A stretch of DNA of 45,403 nt from Plakobranchus ocellatus. Its lineage: Eukaryota > Mollusca > Gastropoda > Plakobranchidae. The notes under the pieces are model-generated. The model was not told the DNA's origin, ran no database searches, and saw nothing but the letters and a program-made list of their open reading frames with translations. Below, piece by piece: positions 28,461 through 40,400 of this stretch. The DNA lies in the NCBI GenBank assembly GCA_019648995.1, contig BLXT01007556.1, positions 524,013-569,415 on the forward strand. The letters are read 5' to 3'. The position numbers were made by a program, and so were the translations under genes. The stretch's first letter is position 1. Every line of letters begins with the position of its first letter.

Positions 28461-31400
28461 GTGTGTTTATTTTAAATATCAAAATTCAATAAACCTATCT
28501 GAGATGCTATAGTTATATTCTTTGCCATTCTTGATGAAATAAATTCAGCTGATGAATAGATTAAAATTCTATACAAATAGTAATTTCAAACTAAACTTAC
28601 TATTTTAGATGCATACAAAAGTATCATATCCATGGCAGGCGAATCAAACATCTGAAGTGCCTTCTTTGATTTTTAGGGATTTCAGAGGTTTGATATGCTT
28701 TCAGTCATAGGCCTAAATAAAAATCATTTTCTAAATTTATAAAAATTTTTTTGTTTTGTTTTGGACTCTTTTGTTTCCTCTCTGTGAATTTTGGAAACAT
28801 TTCTTTTATTTACTTCATTTTAAAGCTGAAATTGTTTGAAATTTAATATTAGTATGTGTGATTCAACAAATAATTTAAACAAAGAAAAAAACGATAAAAT
28901 CATCAACTATGGTCTTTTCAGCATTTTTTTCAAATCTCTGTTATGCAAATCATATTTATTGAATTGAAAATTGAAGAAGAGTTTTGCCTCAGCATTTTCT
29001 TTTCCATTTATATGGTCCATGGGCATTGACTCTGTAATTGTTAAACACTCTCTAAAATTGTAAGGACATTCTCTTGTGTTTTCGATCACCCCATTTGTTC
29101 TCTGACAAGAACTAAAAAGCCTGAGGTCATGATAGTAGTTTTTGAGTTATGCAGCTCATATGAATTAACATTTTATAATTTTTATCCTCAGGAGCTCTTT
29201 TTAAAAATAGAAATATATCACAAACACAAATTATGATAATTGCCTACAAATCCCTTGCTTTATTCGAACCATCTGTTTTACAATTGTTGCCTATCATCAT
29301 TACAGTAATCTTTCCTTCATTGGAATCTTTGGACATCAAAGATTTGAACTGATTCCCTAGCATTTGTTCTGGAAATTACATGATTAGATCTAAAAATATA
29401 CCATTCAACTTATCTTTGGCAATGTTTTTGTTTTGTTTTAGTAAGATGATGATCCAAAATACTTCCATATATCTACTCTAGGTTGCTCTTCAGTTTCCTG
29501 ATACTCTTTTGGTTGATGCTCCAGCAGTAGCTGCCAGAATTCAGCAGTGTTTGTCAGATGTCAGTATTTTTATCTTGGGTGATACTTCATATGGCAGGTA
29601 GTCTAAACACCGAGGCATTATGTGCTGTGAGACCAGTAGGAAGGACTTAGATGTGGCAAGTAATACCTTTGAGTAAAACGAGTCTTTGAGGATTCTTTGA
29701 AAATGCATTTTTTAAAATTAAAAGCCAATATCTAGACATTCAGATCTCACTTTTGCAAAGCTCATTGGATAGAGTTTACATTTTTTTCAAGATTTCAAAT
29801 GTTTTAACATGGGACTTGTGATGAGGCGAATGATTGTATCAGTTCAATTCAGTCCTCAAGATTTGGAGACGACTCAGGGTAGTATAATGTAGGATATTTG
29901 GTTGGTGAGACCTTATCTCTTCTTGTTTGCTTCAGACTTGATCTCAGCTGCTCTTGATGCGATGTGTCCATTACGGTGTAATGCTGTGCAACTTGGTATA
30001 ACACTGATATTACCTCTGACCATTGTCTATGTCAAAGAAACATCCTTCACAAGGTGATCATTGTTGTGGGTTGATAACAGAACAAAGTGAAGCTAGAGGA
30101 ATTATCGAAAAAAAATTGGAAAAATAATGATGCCCCTTATATGCAGCAGGTGGGACCCTCTGGTGTGAGGTTCCTCAACCATTTCCACTTAAGCAAAAAT
30201 AGGTGGGAGATAGAAGATCATTAACCTTGGATGGTCATTCACCTAGGAGAATGAATACTCAGATAACAAACCCATATAGATGAGGCCTGTTAAGTTAGTA
30301 AGACAGTGAATCTAGAGAAGGAAAACTAGAAAATGAGAGGCTGTGAGTGTGATGTGTCTTCAAGCCAAGTGCAGGCAAACTGTCAATGAGAAAGACAATA
30401 AAATCAATGCCGAAGACAGGTAAACTAAATTCAGGTCATTAATGCGAAATGGCAGCTCTTAGATGGCTAATTTAGATTCAACACGGGATGATGCTCTGCT
30501 AGTGGAACCCCCCAGGCAGTTGGAGTATTGTGTACCCAGCCCCGAAAGGACCCAATCCAAACTATTAATAGTACTTACAGTACTACTATTGAACGTGGTT
30601 ACCCTTACCTCTCTGAGGTCAGAGACTGGGGGACAAGGGCCAAAAATTGATAACACTGGGATGGAAGAGCAAATCAAACAAAAGTACTCACTGTCCCTCC
30701 GCGTATTACATTAAATGTTGAGGGCATTTAACTAAGAAGGAGCTCTAAAAGATAAAACTGGACTGGAAAAATGGAAAATGGCAGTAATGTGTGCTTGAGT
30801 AAAGCTTTAATGCAGAATGGGGATTTGAAGAAAATGAGACGAGGGGATTAATTTAAAGATTAGGAAGTGAACCACCTTGGTCCTCATATAGAAGATGATC
30901 CTCCAACATTTGATTTTTGAAGATGAACAACCATGTTAACCTCTGTTCTGGCTTTCACAAGTGAAAACTTAAAGGGAAAACAAATTGAAGATACAGAGAA
31001 AATTTTCAAAAAAAATTGTTTGTTCTGTGGTATTTTTAAATATCAAATACATATAGGTGGAAAGTCTAGAAAAGAAAAGTCACTTGCTCTGAAATCTTAG
31101 AAAATAGAGTCAAAGTTGAGCAATATTGACATCTGGATAGAAATAAAACACAGGGCGATATTGTGCCAAGGCATAATAAAACTTTTTACAAGGTCATTTC
31201 AAAGAGAAAAAAAGAAAGAGTTATAATTTCATTTACTCACAAGTTTAACTTGACACATTTGGCTCCTTAGAACTGGTCTCAAGACATTTTTTTGTTTCTA
31301 TATATGGATATTTCTATCACATATATGTTTAACACATTTTTGCCACACAAGTGGCCACTGCTTTGGTGAAATCATTTATTTTAAACACTTCAATAGTCTA

Positions 31401-34400
31401 AAAAGGAATTTGCTATTCCTATGCGTCATGCTAATTTCACTTATTTTGATTTATATCTTCATGATTATCATTGTCGTATTGCTCTATTTCCTTAATGATC
31501 ACAATTCTTGTTGCCAGCTCTTACTTATCATTTTTGGAACCTTATTTTGATTGTAACAAGTTGTGAAAAGGGCTCAGCTCAAAAGAGGTTGTTTAATAAT
31601 TGCAATTTTTTTTTGTTTGTATGGTGGAAATTTCATAGCTGCTGTGTGGATGAGGTGGCAGCTCAGCACTACAAAGCAGATTGTGTGATTCACTTTGGAC
31701 GTGCCTGCCTTAGTCCAACAGCTCGACTGCCTGTGTTATACGTGTTTGGCAGACTGCATATTGATACTGTCAAATGTGTAGCCAAAGTAATTGAAACCTT
31801 ATCGCCTAAAGAGAACACCAAAATTGTTCTTGTGTATGATACACCCTACAGCTATGCTGCAGGTAAGAGAAGGCAAATTACTCTCTATATAACGACTGTG
31901 CCTTCAGATATATTGTCATGTAAGGGACTATTGATATAGCAGTGCCCTCAGATGTTTTGAATCATTTCTTGTTTGCTTCAGATTTGATATCACCTGCTCT
32001 TGATGCGGTGTGTCCATCAAGGCGTAATACTATGCAACTTGATGATTCAAAATCCAAAGGCAAAGAGGGAAAAAGGCTCTATCATAAAAGTCCTTTCTCC
32101 CATCTCTTTTACCCTCTAGACTAAGTTTTCCATGTATCATGCACTCTTAACATATAATACCCTGCCCTGGTAAAATTTTGTATTTTGCTACTCTGAGTGT
32201 TGAATAATAAGGCAGCCAACACTTTCGTTATCTCATGTTTAAGGGTCAAAACGGAAAGCTCTTCAATTTTTTTGGTTTAGCTGTTTTTTCGGTTCTGCCG
32301 TTTTCATTAGATGTAGTCTACTGTGATCTCTTATTACTGGTCGAGACTAAGGTAATTCCTGTTCACAAGCCATCCACTTAAAGATTTGAACTTACTTTGC
32401 TTGATCCATCTCAAACTTTTGAAATTAGACTGAATAAAGNNNNNNNNNNNNNNAGATCAATAATTCCTGATCTAGATTTTGCTAGATCTTTATCTAGTAT
32501 AGGCCAGTATCTTGATCTTTGTTTTATTAAAAATATCAATTCCAACAAATTTAGAAATTAAAGAAAAATCTGATAATCTAGATAGAATTAGATATGCTTT
32601 GTACTATTTCAAATTATGATTTCAATCTAAATAAATTTAGAAATTATAATTAAAATCTCAGCTTAATCTATAGTGTAAGTTTCAATACTACATAAGTATA
32701 CAGTATCCCAAACAGCCAACTGACTAAAGTCAATTTTTTTTTATGGGACATAATTTACCTGATTTTATATAGTGGTAAAAAGAAATCAAAGATATGCATG
32801 AAGATTTTGGAAATAAAAAAAAAAAAAGCTTTCTTTTGCAACACATATAATTTCATATTTATTTTGTGTAATGACAAAGAAATTCAGGATTTAAATAATC
32901 CAGTTAGGTAATGGAATTCTTTTTCATAATCAGTCAGAGTTGGTCTAAGGTTAAGATAATAATAATTATTTGATTTATTTATGAACAACAGTAAAACATG
33001 GTTTCAATTTGACAATTCACCATTCAAGTAATGCAGAAAGAAATGACTTTCTTTTGTATAATTATATGGAGTTGGTCTGTCAGGAAGGTAAGAGAAATAT
33101 TGATTTATTTATAAATATCAGTCAACACTTGAAATTTAATATTTCAACATTCAAATAATGCAGGTGGAAAAGACATTCTTTAGCACAATTATGTGGAGTA
33201 AACCCAAGAGTAAGGTAATGAAAATGTTTAATAATGATCATCTAATTCACATTAAAATGGTTAACCGCTTGGGTGCTAGGTAAAAAAATTGCTATTAGAA
33301 AAATAGGACATACCATGTCAAGATCGAGATCTTATTTATTTATTTTTTTTCCATTACTACATGAGGATTTCTATGCATCACTTCAATATTTTAGCCAAAG
33401 AAAGACAAAATGAATCAAATTACTGTGTTCTGAAGAGGATGAATTTGATCCCACAGCACTCAGTGGTTAAAGTTTAACAATTCTCCAATCAAATGGGGAA
33501 TGAAATTCTTCCATTTAGTTTGCAAGAAGGCATGAGTAAAGGTAAAAAGTATTTATATAAAATAATAATTATTTGTTTGATTTATAAATGACAAGTCAAA
33601 AGTGAAACATGAATGAAATTCAAACTGTACCATTCAAGCAATCTATGTAGGAATGACTTTTTTCTGCATAATTATGGTGTTGGCCTATGAGTAAAATTAT
33701 AAAAATGTTAAATAATGATTATTTTTGCCAGTGCCAAGGAGAAGAAAGAAAAAAAGGACTTTTGAAAATTGAGTAAAATATGTTAATACATGTTGGTCTT
33801 GTTATATTTAACTTTTCCCTCAAGTTTTCTTTGGTTTTTATTCACTATAATTGACACAGAGTTGTTAGGTTGTGTTCCATAGAAAAATTATAACTACCCA
33901 GTAAGCAGGTCGGGAGAAAATGCTCATTTATATGCAAAAGAATGTCTTTTCTATACTTGCTGATATGAATGGATAAACTTGTCCTTTTGAACAATGTATT
34001 TTTTCTTTCTGGAAGTGAATATAGCACCAAAGTTAAAAGTATGTATAGTTTCATTGTATAGCAGCACTTCTAGGGTTAAAGCAATTTGCGCTGAAAGTTG
34101 CAATGGCATTTCTGTTATGCTTTCAAGCCAGCCACTGGCGCCCTACCTAACATGTGACATAATGCTTGAGATAATTTTGTAGTGAATAAGCTATAAGACA
34201 CAAACATACAAGCTCTCAAGAAGCTTAAGATTAGTCTCACAAGATGAGTCCAGTTGTGGGTATGTCTTATTCAAGCAGAAGGAAACCCCCAAAATATATC
34301 TTTCCATTTTACTTAAATAATGTAGGCCCTCAGCTGCAATTATTTGTACAATAGAAATGGTTGAAATTATGCTTTTTTTTCTATCACCATGACCTCAAAT

Positions 34401-37400
34401 TTTATTTCAATATCTTGGCCTCCTTATGACTCTTTTACTTTAAGTGGACATAAGCTTGCAAAAAATACTGAACTCCAAAAATATTTGCAAAGAACACTTT
34501 GAATATAAAGTCTACTCTTTCTTTACACTTCAAGAATATTGAAAAACATGTTCCCCTTTTTGTAATCATTGCTTTAGCTACTAGCAATGACCACCAAAAA
34601 ATCGCCTTCCTTAGTGATATTTCATATGTTTCTTTTTCTTGCAAGGAAATCTTAATATTTTCTTTTTTTCCTGAATTTTCTTTTCTAACTTTTGCAATTG
34701 AGATTTCGCCAGTCTATCTCAAAACTTTCCAAGGATATATGTGTATATACATGTATATATAAAGTTGGGAAGATCTATTTGTGCTACTTACCATTACGAA
34801 AAGTAATCAAAATTGCAAGAAGGTTTTGTCCAAATATTTTGCAAATAATAATTTTATTTAGGTCTGCTTCTTTGTTTCTCTGAGTTTTATATTCTTTTAG
34901 GCACTTCCCTTCAAATTAAAATTATTAGCAATTTTTCTCTTATTACCATTTTCTCTGTTTTGTTTTTTTTTTAAACTGCCTTAAAATTTGTTTCGAATTG
35001 AAAGAATTGATTTGATATTTTCGAACAAATTTTTTAATCTTCTCAGATGATATTTTCGCCACACTTACACAGCATTACACAGGCCTGGTTCTTTCAAAAT
35101 TGTCAGATGCCAGCAGAAACTCAGTTCTTCCTGACCATTTGTCCCTAGAGTCTTTATCTTCTATGAAAGAGCTTACTGTACCTCAGCACAGCGGTGAAAG
35201 AAGTTTTAACCCAATTCCTTGCCTCAAGCAGGAACATATGACAGTGTGTAAATGTGGAAGGATCATAGACCTTCCTCCTGGTGATTCCATAGACAATTAC
35301 TCATTTTTATTCATAGGGACTTCTGATAGTCCAACCCTGCTGAACATGATGATGACATTTAACAAGTCTGTATTTTATACCTATGATCCTCAGAAGGATA
35401 TTTGTGGGAGGGAGTTGTTGAACATTAACAAAGCTCTGATGAAGAGATACTATTTGATTGAAAAAGCTAAGGATGCTAATATAGTGGGTATAGTGGCAGG
35501 GACTTTAGGTGTTGCAAGGTACAGAGATATGATTGATCACCTCAAGGCTCTTCTGAAGGCAGCAGGAAAGAAAAGTTACACATTTGTTGTAGGCAAGCTG
35601 AACCCAGCCAAACTAGCAAACTTTGCAGAGGTGGATATCTATGTATCTGTGGCCTGTCCAGAGAGTAGCTTGCTGGGCCAAGCAGATTTCTACAGGCCAG
35701 TTGTAAGTCCACTGGAGATGGAGATGGCTTGTAACCAAGGCAGGGAATGGACAGGAGAATATAGCACAGACTTTAGAGAACTATTGCCAGGTAGTAATGT
35801 CATTTAGAAAAAAAAACACAAAAAAAACGAACAAAACAAACTAAAACTAAATAAAGTTACAAGGAAAAATAAAGCATTGAATATTTATAAGATGGAAGAG
35901 GAGGTCAGTTGCAGCTTTGTTTTCTTTAACTTGATAACTTTTTCATTTTACATGATTTTCTGTATTAACTGATAGAGGGCTGGCCCAGCTCGTAATTAAC
36001 AATGGCCCATGGCGGGTGTAAGGGACATAATCCTAATTTACAAAAGTACACGTTTTACAAAATTTGTCATAAATTTTAAACCAAGGAAGGTACAAACATA
36101 ATTCAAACACCAAAAAATAGAAGATTGGATGCACTTTCTTATGATATATAACTAGTGATATTATGGGATATTGAAAAAAATTGACAACACTATCTCGGCA
36201 ATGGGGCTAGGACTAGATCTAGATCTACATTCAGATTCATCATCGTCGGAAGAGTCTAGACATAGCCCATCACCTTCTCCCTCCTCTACATCAAAATTAA
36301 CATCACTTTCATCATCAATTTCAACTCCAACATCATCTATAGGGCTATCTTCATCTTCTTTATTAGTCGATCTTTCTGTCAGTTGCGAGAGCAAGTTGAA
36401 GGTCATATTGAAAAAATCGTTACTCGGTAACCATTCATTCAATTTCCGAACAGTAAAGGGAAAACAAAAGAAGAACTCTTCAAGCAACAGAAACTATTAA
36501 GGCCCAGCCACTGTAAAGAAAATAAAGGGGCTTATTCCGTAGTTCAAAAGTGTATGCTATAGTCAAGTATCAACGGGCGATAGCGGGCGCTCCCGCCAAC
36601 ACCCATAAAGGGCAGTGGCGGGCGATAACGCTCTTTATCAGTTAAGAAAGTCCTTTGCTTTCATTATTAACATATGCAATTGTAAGGATTAACCTTATTT
36701 CTCACTCATCATACTAATTGCTCTCAAGCTCTCAATTATTCATTCGTTAATTTAATTTTTGTACTTTTACTCTCTCTTCTAAGGTGGCTCAATGTATGTC
36801 AAAACTGACCCATTGAAGCAAAGTGAGGTTGGCGATGTTTCCCTTATTAACAATAAGGTCCGCACACTTGGAATTCGGGAACGACCAGAAGTGGGCATGT
36901 CCATACAGAAAACTGTGGCTGTGAGATCTGACTCAACTACAGTGGCAAATATTGCTCAAAACGCAGGTATATTTTTTTCTTTTTCTTCACCTTTTCATTC
37001 TTACTCTTTAGTTGTTTTTTTTTCTTAAATAGACTGAAGAAAAAAAACAGGCTTAAGTAATCTCTATTATTTTTATAATGCACTGGCGAGGAAGAAACGG
37101 AAAGTTATAAAAGCCAATCTGAAATAGAAGGTCAAAATAATTGGTTCTTATACAGCCTTTAACCAAGCTAGGCTAATATGAGGCAAAGTCTACTGATGAG
37201 CCAAACATGATGGTTTTTGCTCAGGTGCTGCTCTAGTTGCAAAAGCAGATCTATTGTTGAAATGCAATACAGTCTACTTAAGTCCAACATGTTGGATTCA
37301 GATTATAATCCAATTTCAGACAGAGTATTTGTAGCTAAATTGGTAGCCCAACTATTAAATTAAGGACTTATTCAAGTGTATGCACCAATACCTGACAGTG

Positions 37401-40400
37401 AAGATATAGAACTAGAAGTAGAAAAGATTTATGAAGAAATAGAAAAAGCAACAAGCTATCCAAAATCCCAGGACATCATAGTAATAATGGGAGATTTCAA
37501 TGCAAAAGTTGGGGATGAAAGGGTAGAAGAAGTTGGGCCCAGTCGCATAGGGACTGTAAATGAGTATGGAAATAGGCTAATAGAATGGTGCCAAATCGAG
37601 GAGCTTACCATCATAAATACTAGGCGACAGTGGGCTTGGAAGAGCACAGGCGATAGAAGAATGAACAAGAAAGATTATATTCTCGTTCAGAAACGATTCC
37701 GAAATGCTATCAAAACATCGAAATCACTATTGGGAGCAGACTGTGTATAACAAATAGTAAGTAAAGTGAGTCCCATGCTTAGTCTAAGCATCGGGGAACC
37801 AGGAGTAGGGTCCTGATTGTTCTTGGCATACAGCATTTAAGGTAGTTTGCCATTGCTTTCCTCGCCGCCTTCACTTTCGCTGTGTCTTAACTGATAAAAG
37901 GCGTTATCGCCCGCCATTGCCCTTTATGGGCGTTGGCGGGAGCGCCCGCTATCGCCCGTTGATACTTGACTGTAGCATACACTTTTATAGTACGGAATAA
38001 CCCCTTTATTTTCTTTACAGTGGCTGGGCCTTAATAGTTTCTGTTGCTGGAAGAGTTCTACTTTCGTTTTCTGTTTACTGTTCTAAAATTGAATGAATGG
38101 TTAACGAGTAACGATTTTTTCAAAATGACCTTCAACTTTCTCTCGCAACAGACAGACAGATCGACGAATAAAGAAGATGAAGATGAGGGTAGCCCTATAG
38201 ATGATGTTGGAGATGAAATTGATGATGAAAGGGATGTTGATTTTGATATAGAGGAGGGAGAAGGTGATGGGCTAAGTCTAGACTCTTCCGACGATGATGA
38301 ATCTGAATGTAGATCTAGATCTAGATCTAGATCTAGTCCTAGCCCCACTGCCGAGATCGTGTTGTCAATTTTTTTCAATATACCGTAATATAAATGATAC
38401 TTAGTGTTATATATCATAAGAAAGTGCATCCAATCTTCTATTTTTTGGTGTTTGAATTATGTTTGTACCTTCCTTGGTTTAAAATTTATGACAAGTTTTG
38501 TAAAACGTGTACTTTTGTAAACTAGAATTATGCCCCTTACACCCGCCATTGGCCATTGTTAATTATGAGCTGGGCCAGCCCTCTATCAGTTAAGAGACCT
38601 AGCTACTCATTTAGTGCTGGGTGGACACAGAGGAGCAATGAAAATCTGACTTGGCCCAGACTGGGAATCGAAGCCTGGACCTCTTGGATGCTAGCCAACT
38701 GCCCTACCAGATGAACCACCGCTCCCCGTATAACAAATATAGACTCTAAACAACATCTCAGAAGTAGAAGAAAAATAGTCAGAAATGAAAAATTCACTTA
38801 ATGAAGTCATAGAGAATAACGTTCCCAAAAAAGATAAAAAAGAGCGTAAAAATGGATAAACAAAGAAATTCTCGATTTGATGGAAGAAAGGCACAAATAA
38901 AAAGAAATCTAGAGACCCAATCCAAAGAGTTAAAACAAAAAAAGAATGAAATTAAAATGGATTAATCAACAATGTCAGGAAATAGAGCAAAAGCTAAATA
39001 TAGATAGCAAATTCATGGATGCTAAAATTAAGGACATCAGTGGTAAGAAAATCAAATGCAGTAGCCCTGGCTGCATCAAATTAAAAGTCAGAACAATGTT
39101 AATGGAAAAGAAGGAAATACTAAACAGATGGTCAGAATATGTTGAAGATCTTTTGAAAGAAAAACATAGAAGTACGAACTATCCTTAAAGAAGAGTTAGA
39201 AGCAGCAATAAAGAAAATGAAAAATTGTAAAGCCATGAGACCAGAAAATATACCAGTAGGAATAATTAAAGCATTAGATAATATAGGAATAGATTTGACA
39301 ATAAAACTTCTTAATGCAATACCCAACAGTGGCACAATTCCAGAAGATCTTTGTAAATCTGTTTGTATAGTATTGCCTTATACACCAGGAGCAACAGAAT
39401 GTGAACTTCATAGAACAATCAGTTTAATGGGCCATTTTACAAAAATCCTCTTACGTGTTTTGATGCAAAGAATATGCAAGAGTCTAAGACCAGAAATATC
39501 TGTCTGTGTGCCAGATAAAGGGATTAGAAACGCAATTTGTCAGTGCTTATGGAAAGGTGTATAGAAATGCAAAAAGATCTCTACCTCTGTTTCATTGATT
39601 ATTCTAAGACCTTTGAGAAAGTAAAACATGTAGAGTTGTTTAATATGCTAGAAAAATTAGACATTGATGGGAAAGATCTGAGGGTAATAAGAAATTTATA
39701 CTGGGATCAAACTGTATCTGTAAGAATTGAGGGAGAACATGGTGATTTCAAATCCATCAAAAGAGGTGTGAGGCAGGGATGTGTAATGTCTCCTGTTCTT
39801 TTTAACCTATATAGTGAAATAATCGTAAGGAATCTTGATGATATTTCAGGCTTAAAAAATAAATGGAGAGGATCTTAATAATCTCATGTAAGCAGATGAT
39901 ACAGTTTTAATAGCAGAATCTGGGGGACAATTCCAAAAACATCTGGATACTGTAGATTTAGAGAGCAAAAAAATGAGCCTGTCTTTGAATGTAAAGAAAA
40001 AGGAATGCATGGTCATCTCAAAGAAATCCTCCAATCCAAAGTGCAATCTCCTTAACAAAGGCAATCAAATCAAACAAGTAACAAAATTCAAATATCTAGG
40101 CTACCTGATAACATCAGATTACAGATGCGCAAGGAAATAAGTAAAAGAATAGCTATGGCCAAAGATACATTCCAAAAAATGAAAACAATATGGCAAACAG
40201 AAACATAAGTATGAAAACCAAAAAAAGGTAATGAAAACATATGTATGGTCAGTACTTTTGTATGGTAGTGAGTGTTGGACAATAAACATGGAAACAGAGA
40301 AAAAACTAGAAGCAGTAAGATGTGGTTTATCAGAAGAATGATGAGTATATCATGGACAGAAAAAAGTTCAATGAATCTGTACTGAAAGATGCTAATCTTG

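Larger units (their letters stand above)
37757..38727 (-). mobile_element. tRNA-derived SINE inserted in the RTE LINE, itself split by a TTAA element
   Basis: The 12-bp GTATAACAAATA occurs at 37745-37756 and 38728-38739, so the SINE is flanked by a perfect target duplication. Minus-strand head: GGGGAGCGGTGGTTCATCTG, a TTGG-CTAGCAT-CCAA anticodon arm (tRNA-Ala AGC-like) and GCTTCGATTCCC as B box. The body contains GCAATGGCAAACTACC and TGCCAAGAAC. Net length without the inserted element is about 268 bp. Second copy at 13392-13649. Confidence 0.85.

Noticed and set aside
31508-31939. 143-codon plus-strand frame taken as a gene by itself
   Set aside because: Only 31639-31862 is coding (DPH2 exon 3); the frame simply runs open into both introns.
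36171-36500. Serine-rich open frame opposite to the acidic frame of family A copy 1 (mirrored at 38058-38429)
   Set aside because: It is the antisense reading of the acidic/RS region; its Ser-rich content comes from reading the GAT/AGATCT repeats backward.
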